From Glycine soja (lineage: Eukaryota > Streptophyta > Magnoliopsida > Fabales > Fabaceae), in contig NC_041006.1 in assembly GCF_004193775.1 (NCBI RefSeq), forward strand, positions 26,154,388 to 26,218,387: 64,000 nt of DNA, given 5' to 3'. The notes beneath the pieces are model-generated. The model worked only from the letters and a program-made list of their open reading frames with translations, had not been told where the DNA came from and searched no databases. A program made the translations under genes and the position numbers. How positions within the stretch are numbered: the first letter of the stretch is position 1; each line of letters starts with the position of its first letter. Positions 11,261 through 22,152 of the stretch are shown piece after piece.

Positions 11261-12261
11261 TGTTAGTGCTTAGCTTTACTGAGTTTTAAAAGATTGGCTA
11301 AAATTTTGTTAAAACATAAGCACTTAGACAATGAAGGAAAGCTGGAGTTGCTGCACATGATGTCCAACGTTATGTCAAGGAATCAGATTGGGCTGCACAA
11401 TGCACAAGGCAAGATAAAATGTCAAATGAAGAATTGAAGCTGCAGGATCCACGATGTCGGATACGATGTCCAGGACATCCTGCCCGAAAATACTGGACAC
11501 ATAAATCTGTTATATCTTTAACAGATTAATGTGCAGTTAGCAACAGATTTGGCGATCTATCTTTAGGAACGAATTAAAAGATAATTAAAGTTCGAATTAC
11601 AAACTTGAATAGTTCGTTCAGGGATTAAAGATTAAAGATAAAAACTAAAAGATCAAACTTTATCTTTTAGATCTTTAAGTGCAGATTTTTCAGGAGAATG
11701 ATAGATCTTATCCAGCGCAAGTTGTTGCAGCCCAGATACGCACACTGCTATATAAACAATGAAGGCTGCACGAGTTTTCTACCAAGTCCGAGATTGAAAA
11801 GTTATTTTGTGAGTTTTGGGACTTGAGTGTTTTGTGAGCCACCTTGATGCTACCCTAACATCAAGTGTTGGACCTGAGTGTGTAGAGTTGATCTCTATTG
11901 TTCAGAGAGCAATCTCTGGTGTGTCTTTGATTTGTTTGTAAACACGGGTGAGTGATTGAGAGGGAGTGAGAGGGGTTCTCTTATCTAAGAGTGGCTCTTA
12001 GGTAGAAGTTGCACAGGTAGTGATTAGGTGAGAAGGTTGTATACAGTGGCTGTTAGATCTTCGAACTAATACTATTTTAGTGGATTTCCTCCCTGGCTTG
12101 GTAGCCCCCAGATGTAGGTGACGTTGCACCGAACTGGGTTAACAATTCTCTTGTGTTATTTACTTGGTCAATCTGTTCATACGGTCATATACAATCTGCA
12201 TGTTCTGAAGCGCGATGTCGTGACATCCTGTACGACATCTGTCCCCAGTATCAGAATTTCA
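11261..12261 (+). repeat. SIRE1 3' LTR (1001 bp)
   Basis: Differs from the 5' LTR at four positions. It is followed at once by the TACTT duplication (12262-12266) and then by element A sequence. Confidence 0.97.
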
Positions 12262-12626
12262 TACTTAAAGCTCATGAGAAGAAGGTGGATTAACCATTGG
12301 ATATTGTGGATCAGCTGGCACTGGTTCAACCTGTGCTGGTGTGGGCTCAGGAGAAGCAGCCTCTTTGGGTCCCACCAATGGAGGTTGAGCACCAGGCTAG
12401 GCTACTCGCTCAAGGAAATGCTTTATAGTTATAATTAGCCTGTGGTGAGCCAATTCTCGCAGGCTGTGCATGATAATAAACTGTCCTCAGAATAAGCTTT
12501 GTAGCATAGGGACTAAGGTTTGAGAGCTTTGGACATCCAGTCCTATGGTTGCTGACGGAGGAGGAGGAGCTGGAGTAGATGATGAAGGGATGTCATCTAC
12601 TTTAGCCCTTTTTCTCAATGCCATCT
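12262..12626 (-). pseudogene. Element A 3' ORF remnant
   Basis: On the minus strand, from an ATG near 12624, a frame encodes a short basic start and a Pro-rich stretch, then meets a stop after about 50 codons (near 12470). The rest, in another frame, encodes a Glu/Pro-rich tail up to the SIRE1 insertion. The matching remnant in element B is at 21616-22152 and is broken at other positions. It probably descends from the C-terminal part of the extra ORF that many Athila elements carry 3' of pol, but this is an inference from position and composition. Confidence 0.55.
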
Positions 12627-12689
12627 GTAACTAAAAAGAACTCAAAATTCCTTAGACCAAATTTATTCAAGTTTAAAAATAGAAATAAG

Positions 12690-14115
12690 GGCTGAAATTA
12701 ATGATGGGCGCTTAGCGGGATAAAGCTCGCTCAGCGCGCCCTCAGAAATATAACATATCGGCTTAGCGAAACAGCGTGCGCTTTAGCCTAATCAACACCG
12801 CAACATATATGCGCTAAGCTCAACAGGGTTGCGCTTAGTGGCACCATGAAATTCAGAAAACTCACTAAGTATGGGGACTTAACGAGCAAGGCTCGCTTGC
12901 CCCAATGGCTGCCGCAATGAAATGGGCTTAGCCCAGATAGGCTCGGCTTAACGTGCGACTTTCAACAAAAAATCGGACTAAGTTACCTGGGCTTAGCGAT
13001 TCAGCCTCGCTTAGCCACAAGTATCTCAACAAGAGGATATAAGTGTTCATCCTCACAAGATGAACTCGCTTAGCGCGGTAGGCGCGCTTAGCGAGTTCTT
13101 CTAGAAACGCATATATTGAATGGATTTTGATGAGCTCGCTTAGCGCAACATGCTCGCTTAGCGAGTTCATCGCGTTTTCCAAAAAAAATGCAGAAAACAC
13201 AATTCATTTTCTTCCATTTTTTGAGCCTCTAAAAGGCATATCAAACATGCAAACCAGACAAAACTATCTACACAACACAATAATTCACAAAATCCTTATA
13301 TTTCACTAATCTGAAATCATTCGAACCCTAGCAATCAAAAGCTAAATCTATGGTTTTCTAACCTAAGGTTCAACACAATAAGAGAGAATGAAATGGAATG
13401 GGGAACTTAGTTGGATTGTTGTGTGCTGAAGATGTGTAAAAGATGCAAAAAGAAAGCAAGAATGCAGGTTGCACAGATTTGGGCGAGAGAGAAAATGCAG
13501 GGAATGCTTGAGAATTTTGGGCAAATGTGAGTGTAACTGACGTTACACTCACTTAAGCAATTTTCGACCTTCTCGCTTAGCGAACCACAATGCTAAGTGA
13601 GCCAGAGAGACGTTTGGTTTCTCAAAGCGTGTCGCTTAGCGGAACTTCGCGCTTAGCCCAAGTTTGAAATTCAAAATTTAATATTTTTTTTAAGCTAGGC
13701 TTAGCGCACAGAAGCGGCGCTTAGCGAATTCTGCAGGTCATAAAACCTACAACTCTTGCTGAGCCGGGATCTAGGCTGGCTTAGCTAAAATGATGCATTT
13801 TGAGTACAGATGGGCATGCGCTTAGCGATTGATGGATCGCTTAGCGCTGCTATGGCTGCAAGGAATTGGGCTTAGCTGACATGAGTAGCGCTTAGCTCAA
13901 TGAACCCCAATTTAGGCCGCATCGAAATGTGCTTAGTGGCAACCTCTCGCGCTTAGCCAGTGAATACGATGCGCTTAGCGTGCCGGCCATCGCTTAGCCC
14001 AATTCAGATCAAATAGAAATGGGCTTAGCTCAATCTTGGCCAGCTTAGCGGACCAAATCAGCCTGAGATGCAAGGGTTGAGCTCTAAGCACTAGAGACTC
14101 TCAGCTTAGCGCATG
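12690..14115 (-). repeat. CGCTTAGCG-rich spacer of element A
   Basis: A non-coding spacer is packed with dispersed copies of GCTTAGCG and relatives, about one per 40-50 bp. It is the reverse complement of the corresponding spacer in element B (20220-21550). The motif CGCTAAGCG is a 4-bp inverted repeat around a single base. Copies are irregularly spaced and sit in otherwise unrelated sequence, so this is not a simple tandem repeat. No gene is visible. Confidence 0.8.
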
Positions 14116-14120
14116 GCCAA
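14116..14120. repeat. Imperfect target site duplication of the solo LTR
   Basis: GCCAA precedes the solo LTR and ACCAA follows it (15694-15698), one substitution apart. Element B shows uninterrupted sequence at the equivalent place, near 20250. Confidence 0.75.
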
Positions 14121-15693
14121 TGTAGAAGCAAGCTTCATGATGATGAATCAAGTTGATTCAAGAAGTTTTGATAATGACAAAGATGTTGAGAAAAATCCCA
14201 AAGAATGATTTCAAGATTAAATCAAGAACAAATTCAAGAATAAAGAGAAGTTTGATTTCAAGATTCAAGAAAAGATGAATTCAAGTTTCAAGAGAAGAAA
14301 CCAAGACGACTTCACAAGGGAAGTATTGAAAAGATTTTTCAAAAAACAACATAGCACAGTTTTGTTTTTCAAAAGAGTTTTTCTCAAAATTTTCTAAGTT
14401 ACCAGTGTTTTTACTCTCTGGTAATCGATTACCAGTTTCATGTAATCGATTATCAGTGGCAAAGTTTGATTTCAAAAGCTTTTAAATTGAATTTACAATG
14501 TTCCAATTTATTTCAAATTGGTGTAATCGATTACAAGATATTGCTAATCGATTACCAGTGCATCTGAACGTTGGAATTCAAATTCAATTGTGAAGAGTCA
14601 CATCCTTTCATAAATAGCTTTGTGTAATCGATTACAAGGATTTGGTAATCGATTACCAGTGACAAGTTTTGAACAAAAATCAAAAGATGTAACTCTTCCA
14701 ATGATTTTCAGGTTTTTCTAAAGGTTATAACTCTTCCAATGGTTTTCTTGACCATACTTGAAGAGTCTATAAAAGCAATACCTTGACTTACATTTAAAAG
14801 AAGAACTTACAATACTTACAACCTTTACAAACAACTTTTCCACATATTCTTTTACAACCTTTGAATTTCTTCTTCTTCTTCCTTTGCAAAAAGCTTTCTA
14901 AACTTTTCTGGTTTTCCAAACCTTGAAAATAAAAGTGTGCTATTCATCTTTTTCATTCCCTTCTCCCTTTGCCAAAAAGAATTCGCTAAGGACTAACCGC
15001 CTAAATTCTTTTTGTGTCTCTCTTCTCCCTTTTCCAAAAGAACAAAGGACTAACCATCTGAATTCTTTTGTGTCTCCCTTCTCCCTTGTCAAAGAATTCA
15101 AAATGACAGAATCTGAGAATTCTTTTGATTCTTCCCTTTCCCACAAACAAAAGATTTGAAAGGACTAACCGCTTGAAAATTCTTTTGTTTCCCCCTTCAC
15201 AAAGTTTCAAAGGACTAACCGCCTGAGAACTTTGTCTTAACACATTGGAGGGTACATCCTTTGTGGTACAGGTAGAGGGTACATCTACTTGGGTTGTTGT
15301 AACTGATAACAAGAGAGGGTACATCCACTAGGTTGTTCAAAGAGAACAAGGGAGGGTACATCCCTTGTGGATCTTTGCTTGTAAAGGACTTTACAAGGTT
15401 GAAAAGAAATCTCAAGGACCGCAGGTCGCTTGGGGACTGGATGTAGGCACGGATTGTTGCCGAACCAGTATAAAACTCTTGTGTTTGTCTTCTTCTTCCC
15501 TACACTCTTTAATTTCCGCTGTGCACTTTAATTATCACTTTTACTTTTTGGTTAAGTTTATATTTCTGTTCTTTACTTTCTTAACATTATAGTAAAAGCC
15601 TAAGAAGGGTAGATTTTTAATTAGTAAAGGTTCGTTAATAATTAATTCAACCCCCCCCCCTTCTTAATTATTCCGAGGCCATTTTATCCAACA
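14121..15693 (+). mobile_element. Solo LTR (1573 bp) with palindromic motifs
   Basis: The segment starts TGTAGAAGC, ends TTATCCAACA and is flanked by near-identical 5-bp repeats, with no internal domain, so it is a solo LTR left by LTR-LTR recombination. It holds six (T)AATCGATTA motifs (about 14419, 14442, 14522, 14544, 14622, 14646), four AGGACTAACC blocks (about 14990, 15046, 15160, 15210), four GAGGGTACATC blocks (about 15247-15361) and a C-tract at about 15650. A TATA-like TATAAAAG at about 14768 lies upstream of the repeated blocks. The parent family was not identified; copia is likely from the LTR end. Confidence 0.85.
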
Positions 15694-16197
15694 ACCAAAG
15701 ATGCACTTAGCGCGAGGCTTGCGCTTAGCGAAAGGACTGTTTTTTCAGAAAAAAAATATTTATGAGTTATTTTTCAATCCCTTCCTCAAGAAATTGAAAC
15801 CTTTATATCTATCCTTCAAAATAAGCTAATATAACCCAATGTAATGATTATGAAGCAAGTTCCACATTATGCCCTACATAAAAGAAAAGAAAAGCAGAAA
15901 TTAGAATTGGGTTGCCTCCCAGGAAGCGCTTTTTTACCGTCATTAGCTTGACGCTTTTACCTCAATGGGTGATCACATTTTGGTTCATACTTTCAGGACC
16001 TCTTTACCCACTTCCATTACCTGTAAGCAAACATTTTGTTATGGAGCAGGCTTGTCTTCAACAAATAAATCAAAATCAATTTTTTGATCTTCAAAGCCCA
16101 ACTCCAGCTTCTTTCTCCCCATATCAACTATGCAGCTTGCAGTTAACATGAATGGCCTTCTCAATATTACAGGAACGTCATTATCTTCACAGATATC
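15694..16197 (-). pseudogene. Element A: end of protease gene and post-pol motif
   Basis: From 16197 down to 16039 the minus strand encodes the last part of the aspartic protease, directly continuing the fragment at 24922-25304 once element B is removed. Downstream, at about 15907-15965, is the conserved stretch with AAGCGCTTCCTGGGAGGC-type sequence that in full Athila elements follows integrase. No RT or integrase sequence lies between. The remaining bases are AT-rich and non-coding. Confidence 0.8.
16193..16197. repeat. Target site duplication ATATC, left of element B
   Basis: ATATC at 16193-16197 is repeated at 24922-24926. The two flanks join into a continuous protease sequence on the minus strand, matching element B around 19748. 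Confidence 0.95.
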
Positions 16198-17612
16198 TGT
16201 TAATTGATGAAAAAGACTAACTTTTGAGTATAAAACTCGTATAAATTGTATCAAACTCTCCCAATTTATGGTTATTTTGTAGTGTTATAAGTATTTTCTG
16301 TTAAGTATAGGTAATAAATACTTAGTATTTTCATTTTGTGTATTTAATACTAATTTTCTCTCAATTTCAGGTTAATTAGGCAAGCTTTGGAAAGTGTCGT
16401 TTTTCACCTTCTCGCTAAGCCAATCTGTTGGCTTAGCGAGCGTCCGCTAAGCGCAACACTCCTGGGCTAAGCGCGAGGAGGACTCTGGAAGAAGATGAAC
16501 TGTACAGGTTCGCTAAGCACACCGCTTCATCTCACTAAGCGCACCACTTCAGTTCATCCGCTAAGTGAGAAAGGCACGCGCTAAGCCGAAATTCACTAAT
16601 GTGCGCTAAGCGGTCCATAAGTGTGCTAAGTGCACGAGCACGAACAAGGCCACCTATTTAAGCCTGAAATCAGATTTTGTGAAGTGAGTTTGGACTGGGA
16701 TTCAGAGCTTTGCATGTCTAGGGTTTCTAGAGAAAGAAGGGTCCAAGTTCAAGAGAGTTTTGAGACATTTTGCTGTGTGAAGGTCTGTAGAGACCAAAGC
16801 TTGAAGCAGGAGCCGGTTTGAGAGCTTGAGATGAGTTTGTGAGTGATTGTGAGATCCTAGAGGAGGAGACATCCTCACCACTTGTATTTTTTCAATCTTT
16901 CATCTTGTTCTTCTCTTTGTTGTTAAGAAGGCTTCCTGGTATTGAAAGCTAAATCCTCTGTTGGATCTTCCCTGTAGGTACCTGATGTAAATATATTTCT
17001 ATCTATTTAATGATGTTTTGTGTGTTCTCTGTGCTATCTGCTTTTCATTCCAATATGCCTTTACCTTGATCATGTAGATGCATGCCTTGTTAGGGTCATT
17101 CAACAGTGGAAACTGGTCTGACTCTAAAGTCCTTGATGGTACAAGGCTAAGTTGTCGTACTATCACGAGGAATCGGGGTGCGATAACTTAGTTATGTATG
17201 TGTGTGTTAATGTTGTCCTGGTTGAGTTTAGTCTTACAAGAGGAATCTGTGGACGATGCTTTATCAGGATTAGGCTAAACTATCATGAGGAATCGGAGTT
17301 TAGTATCTCAGGAGACACCATAAGAACACATGAGCATTGTTAGATAGAGAATATCTTTTTAGCATCAGGCACCTAATAGGAAGGCCAACGTGTTTTCTAC
17401 TAGTTTTTACACATCATTTCTCTCGTGTGATTTTCTTTCTTTTTGCACAGATAGTTTATACACCTGTTCATATTCACACTTACCTTTACACACCAGACAC
17501 CTATTTGCTGAAATAGCTTACCAAATAACACAAGTTCCCCGAGTGTTCGATACTCGGTTCTTACCATTTTATACTACTTGTGCGATCCAGTGCACTTGTC
17601 GGAAGCCAAACA
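16198..17612 (+). repeat. Element B 5' LTR
   Basis: Starts TGTTAATTGATG and ends AGCCAAACA. A TATA-like CTATTTAAG lies at about 16654-16662. GCTAAGC motifs cluster at about 16410-16640, as in the internal spacer. A segment of 16258-16420 differs from the 3' LTR at about 6-7 sites. Confidence 0.92.
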
Positions 17613-17618
17613 AGTTTT

Positions 17619-17636
17619 TGGCGCCGTTGCCGGGGA
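17619..17636 (+). promoter_or_regulatory. Element B primer binding site (tRNA-Asp type)
   Basis: TGGCGCCGTTGCCGGGGA lies six bases after the LTR. It is the primer site typical of Athila elements and fits the 3' end of plant Asp tRNA. Confidence 0.92.
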
Positions 17637-17766
17637 ACTTATTTTTTATTGGGAAGTTAGCTCGTTTTTAGGTGTTTATTCTTTATTTTTTATTCTTTGA
17701 TTGTTTTTGTGAATATTTGTTCATAATTTCTATTTTTCTTTTCTTGTTTAACTAGATAACCACTGT

Positions 17767-18950
17767 TCAGTACCACAATTTTTCACCAGCATTACACATC
17801 CTGAAGTTCAAGCTAACAACATCAACTTTCCATATTCCTTAATTCATTTAATACAGGGGAACTTATTTCAAGGATTACCTAATGAAGATCCCTATGCACA
17901 CTTGGCAATGTTCATTGAAATATGTAACACTGTTAAGATTGCCGGTGCACCAGACGAAGCTATTAGGCTCAGCCTTTTCTCATTCTTATTGGCAGGAGAA
18001 GCCAAGTGGTGGCTCCACTCATTCAAGGGCAACAGTCACAAAACCTGGGAAGAAGTTGTTGAAAAGTTCCTAAAGAAATACTTCCCAGAGTCCAAGACTG
18101 CAGAAGGGAAAGCTGCAATCTCTTTATTTCATCCGTTTCCTGATGAATCTCTGAGTGAAGCATTGGAGAGGTTCAGAGGCTTGTTGAGAGGAACTCCCAC
18201 TCATGGGCTTTCCGAGCCAATCCAATTGAATATGTTTATAGATGGGATGAGACCACAAACCAAGCAACTGTTAGATGCTTCTACAGGGGGAAAGATAAAA
18301 TTGAAGACCCCGGAAGAAGCAACTGAGCTAATTGAGAACATGTCAGCCAATGATCATGCCATTCTATGAGACAAAACCCATCAACCTACAAAGAAAAGCT
18401 TGATAGAGCTATCATCACATGACGCTTTATTGGCACATAACAAGTTGCTTTCTAAGCAACTTGAGATTTTAACAGAAACACTTGGTAAGCTGCCAACTAA
18501 GTTATGGTTCAACCTACACATTCTTCTGTTTTGCAGGTTACAGGTTGTACCATCTGTGGTGAGGCTCATGAAATAGACCAATGTATTCTCACTGAAGAAA
18601 ACACTCAAGAAATTCATTATATGGGAAATCAACAGCGACAAGGGTATACTCAAGGAGGATTTTCAGGCTTCTAGCAGGGTCCCTATAATCAACAAGGACA
18701 GTGGAGGACACACCCTGGCAATCAGTTCAACAAAGACCATGGTGGGCCTTCAAACAGGCCAATCCAACAAGGACCTAACATATTCCAGAGGACTACTAAG
18801 CTGGAGGAGACCTTGACTCAGTTTATGCAGGTAACAATATCAAATCATAAAAGCACTGAGTCAGCACTGAAGAACCTTGAGGTCCAGGTGGAACAACTGG
18901 CCAAGCAGATAGCTGACAAGTCATCCAACAGTTTTGTGGCAAATACATAA
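17767..18950 (+). pseudogene. Element B gag, truncated and interrupted
   Basis: The frame up to 18369 encodes a Retrotrans_gag-type capsid region, including the AGEAKWWLHSF and KKYFPE segments typical of Athila Gag. The N-terminal 80-100 codons present in element A (26820-26540) are missing, so this frame starts inside the protein. A TGA ends it at 18367-18369. Further downstream, in another frame near 18543-18580, is a CCHC zinc knuckle (CTICGEAHEIDQC), then a stop at about 18947. The product would have been the capsid and nucleocapsid of virus-like particles. At least one frameshift and two stops make this copy non-functional. Confidence 0.8.
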
Positions 18951-19120
18951 CAAAATCCCAAGGAGGAATGCAAAACTGTGATGACAAGGAGTAAAAGGTT
19001 TATGGAGGTTGAGGATGAGGATAGTGTTGTGCATAAGAAGAAAATTGCTGACAAAAAAGGTACTGATGGCAAGAAAAATAAGGTGAGAGGTGAAAGTAAT
19101 AAAAAAAAGAGGAACAAATA

Positions 19121-19924
19121 ATGGTCAAGAATAAAGAATTGAAGGACCAAGAAAAAGAAAAAGAAATACAAAATGAAAAAAATGAAAAAGAAGAAAAAAA
19201 TAATAAAAATGCAAAGAAGAGTAGGAGTGAAAAAGCTGTGGATGAAGGTGTGGAAGTACCATATCCTGTGGTACCTTCCAAAAAAGAAAAAGATAGTCAT
19301 CTGGCGAGATTTTTAGATATTTTCAGGAAACTGGAAATAACCATGCCCTTCAGAGAAGCTTTACAGCAGATGCCACTCTACTCTAAATTTTTGAAAGATA
19401 TGTTAACAAGGAAGCATAAATATATTCATCAGGAAAACATCATAGTGGAAGGAAACTGCAGTGTTGTGATCCAGAAGATCCTTCCACCCAAGCATAAAGA
19501 TCCTGGGAGTGTAACTATTCCTTGTTCAATTGGAGAAGTCAATGTGGGAAAAGTTCTTATTGACCTGGGAGCCAGTATCAATTTGAGGCCACTCTCCATG
19601 TGCAGAAAATTGGGAGAGTTGGAAATAATGCCCACTCGAATGACTTTACAATTAGTTGACCGCTCCATTACCAGGCCATATGGAGTAATTGAAGATGTGT
19701 TGGTCAAAGTAAAACATTTTATCTTCCCAGCAGACTTTGTGGTAATGGATATCTCTGAAGATACTGACATCCCTGTAATATTGGGAATGCCATTCATGTT
19801 GACCGTAAGCTACATAGTTGATATGGGGAAGAGGAAGCTGGAGCTAGGTTTTAAAGATCAGAAAATTGATTTTGATTTGTTGGTTGAAGCCAAGCCTTCT
19901 CCAGAACACAATGTTTGCTTATAA
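19121..19924 (+). CDS. Element B gag C-terminus and aspartic protease (267 aa)
   Basis: This frame is open. It starts with a Lys/Glu-rich linker (residues 1-50) and continues into a retropepsin-like domain: KVLIDLGASINL with the catalytic Asp at about residue 148, then an IEDVLVKV strand region and VILGMPFM (about 222-229), which are usual in Athila proteases. The active triplet is DLG and not DTG or DSG, as in other Athila-group proteases. In an intact element this segment would be the end of Gag-Pro, so the ATG at 19121 may not be a natural start. The frame ends 60 bp before the post-pol motif. Protease would process Gag in the particle; whether this copy is expressed is unknown. Confidence 0.75.
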   Translation: MVKNKELKDQEKEKEIQNEKNEKEEKNNKNAKKSRSEKAVDEGVEVPYPVVPSKKEKDSHLARFLDIFRKLEITMPFREALQQMPLYSKFLKDMLTRKHKYIHQENIIVEGNCSVVIQKILPPKHKDPGSVTIPCSIGEVNVGKVLIDLGASINLRPLSMCRKLGELEIMPTRMTLQLVDRSITRPYGVIEDVLVKVKHFIFPADFVVMDISEDTDIPVILGMPFMLTVSYIVDMGKRKLELGFKDQKIDFDLLVEAKPSPEHNVCL

Positions 19925-19980
19925 GTAATGGAAGGAGTTCAAGAGGTTCTGAAAGTAAGAACCAAAACATAAGATCACCC

Positions 19981-20040
19981 AGTGAGGTAAAAGCGTCAAG
20001 CTAATGACATTAAATAAGCGCTTCCTGGGAGGTAACCCAG
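19981..20040 (+). other. Athila post-pol conserved motif
   Basis: A conserved stretch containing GCTAATGACATTAAA and AAGCGCTTCCTGGGAGG follows the protease directly. Comparable sequence is known just after the integrase stop in Athila elements. Element A carries the reverse complement at about 15907-15965. Its position marks the internal deletion of RT and integrase. Confidence 0.7.
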
Positions 20041-20217
20041 TTTTAATTTATGTTATCTTAGTTTATTTTTCATGCATTTAATCATTTGGAACTTGCTGTA
20101 TGATCTGTACATAGGAGTATATCAGCCTATCTTTGAATGTTTAACATAAGGGTTTCAATTTCTTGAAAAAAAAGGACTGAAAAATAACTAAGAAAACTTT
20201 TTTTTGAAAAATAGTCC

Positions 20218-21552
20218 TTTCGCTAAGCGCAAGCCTCGCGCTAAGCGCATCTCTGTTCATGCGCTAAGCCACGAGTCTCAAGCGCTTAGCGCCCAACCCT
20301 TGCATCTGAGGCTGATTTGGTCTACTAAGCTGGCCAAGGTTGAGCAAAGCTAACTTCAATTCGATCTGAATTCAGCTAAGCTTCAGCCTGATCGCTAAGC
20401 GACAACTTATCCTTGGCTAAGCGTGACCTATTATCGCCAAGCGCAATTCCATACAGCCATAACTGAGGTCCATGAAGCTAAGCTCCAGTCATGGCAGCTA
20501 AGCGAGATTCATTGCGGCAATATGAGCGCTAAGCGAGTCCTTATTAGCTAAGCGCATGCTCCTCTTTACTTAAGATACATCATTTTAGCTAAGCCAGTCA
20601 GAGTCTGGCTTAGCAAGAGTTACAGCTTTTCAGATCTATAAACCTCACTAAGCGATTTGATCCTCGCGCCAAGCCAAGCCTGTGTTAAAAAAAATACTGA
20701 TTTTGAATTTGAAACGTCGGCTAAGTGCGCGTATCCGCTAAGAGAGCCTTGTTGAGAAACCAAACGTCTCTCTGGCTCGCTTAGCGCAGCTTTCCGCTAA
20801 GCGAAAGTGTCGAAACATGCTTAAGTGAGTGTAACGACAGTTACACTCACAATTGCCAGATTTCAGCTACCCCTTCTCTACACTATCTCTCTCCAAAAAT
20901 TTTCTTATTTTGCATCTGTGCTTTCCCTTTGCATTGTCTACTTCCAATCTCAAAGCATTAACAATCCAAGTAAGTTCCTTGATTCTTTTTCTCTTTTTCT
21001 TGTCTTAACTTTAGGGTAGAATATTTCAACTGTAGTTTTAGATTTTTAGGTTTTTATGTTTTGTCAGATTTAGTTTAAGATTAGGGCTATATACGCTTGT
21101 ATACTGTATTGAGTATGACGCACACATTGCATGTCTGATATGCCTTTTAGAGGCTTGAATAGTGCAAGAAAACGAAGTGAGGTTCTGCATTTTTTGGAAA
21201 ACGCGATGAACTCGCTAAGCAAGCATGCTACGCTAAGCGAGTTCATCAATACTCATTGTACGTAAGCATTCTCTGAAGAACTCACTAAGCGCGCTTACCG
21301 CGTTAAGCGAGTTCATCCTTTGAGGATGAACACTTGTCCTCTTGCTGAACTACCTGTGGCTAAGCGAGGCTGAATCGCTAAGCCAAAGTAACTTAGAAAA
21401 CTTTGTGTTGTAAACGTCGCGCTAAGCCGAGTTTACCTGAGCTAAGCGCATTTCATCACAACAACTTTTAGGCTAAGCAAGCTTAGCTTTAGCTAAGCCG
21501 ACATGTTATGTTTCTCAGGGCACGCTAAGCGAGCTATATCCCGCTAAGCGCC
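20218..21552 (+). repeat. CGCTAAGCG-rich spacer of element B
   Basis: About 26 copies of TAAGC within GCTAAGC(G/C) contexts occur in 1.33 kb, with a few in reverse orientation. The motif core is CGCT-A-AGCG, an inverted repeat around one base. Copies are irregularly spaced. Long frames here (such as 20825-21019) are not conserved in element A, and I see no gene. Confidence 0.8.
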
Positions 21553-21615
21553 TTTATTGTTGTTGTTTAACTTGAACAATTTTGGTCTAAGGAATTTTGA
21601 GTTCTTTTTAGTTAT

Positions 21616-22152
21616 AGATGGAATCAAGAAAAGAGCTAGAACGGAGGACATCCCTTCGCCATCCACTCCAGCTCCTCCGTCAGTAATTGTAGGATAGGAT
21701 GTCCAAAGCTCACTAACTTTAGTTCCTATGCTACAAAGCTTATTTTGAGGACAGTTTATTATCATGCACAGCTTGCAAGAGTTGGCTCACAATAGGCCAA
21801 TCATATCTATGAAGCATTTTCTTGAGAAAGTAGCCTGGCCTAAAGCTCAACTTCCATTGGTGAGACCCAACGAGGCTGCTCCGCCTGAGCCCACACCTGT
21901 GCAGGTCAATTCAGAGCCAGCTAACCCACAATCTCTAGTGGTGAATCCACCTTTTTCGCCTAAGCTTGAAGCAGTCCACCATCTCCTCCTCTGATTGTCA
22001 TTTCTGACGCATCATCAGATGAAGCAGCTGCCCCTCCTGATTCACCAGCTGCAGAAACAACTGACCCCCCTGTTTCCCCAATTGGAGGAATTGTTGATCT
22101 TTCTGATTCGTCATCTGGAGAAGCGGTTGCTCTCACCGATTCCCCAGTTTAA
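21616..22152 (+). pseudogene. Element B 3' ORF remnant
   Basis: A short frame from the ATG at 21616 stops after 22 codons. From about 21764 a second frame encodes a Leu-rich helix followed by a Pro/Glu-rich region, and a shift near 21990 leads into Ser/Asp/Glu-rich repeated blocks ending at about 22152. The same order of segments, broken elsewhere, lies in element A (12262-12626 and 2800-3010). It is probably the tail of an old 3' ORF of the parent autonomous element. No function can be assigned. Confidence 0.55.

Larger units (their letters stand above)
3011..12261 (+). mobile_element. SIRE1: Complete SIRE1-type Ty1/copia Sirevirus
   Basis: A full-length 9251-bp element has two 1001-bp LTRs, an initiator-Met primer site, a continuous gag-pol frame of 1578 codons, a second ORF of 612 codons (the 'envelope-like' ORF2), repeated polypurine tracts and a perfect TACTT duplication. 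The LTRs start with TG and end with CA and differ at four positions only (3489/11739, 3765/12015, 3932/12182, 3989/12239), so insertion is recent. The architecture, with a second large ORF downstream of pol in a copia element, is that of the Sirevirus genus and matches soybean SIRE1. It lies inside the decayed 3' ORF of element A. No disabling mutation was seen in either ORF. Confidence 0.95.

Noticed and set aside
18845..19300. Antisense frames opposite the Lys/Glu-rich linker of elements A and B (also 25330-25574)
   Set aside because: They are the complement of AAG/GAA-rich coding sequence and give Phe/Ser/Leu runs. They are shadows of gag-protease.
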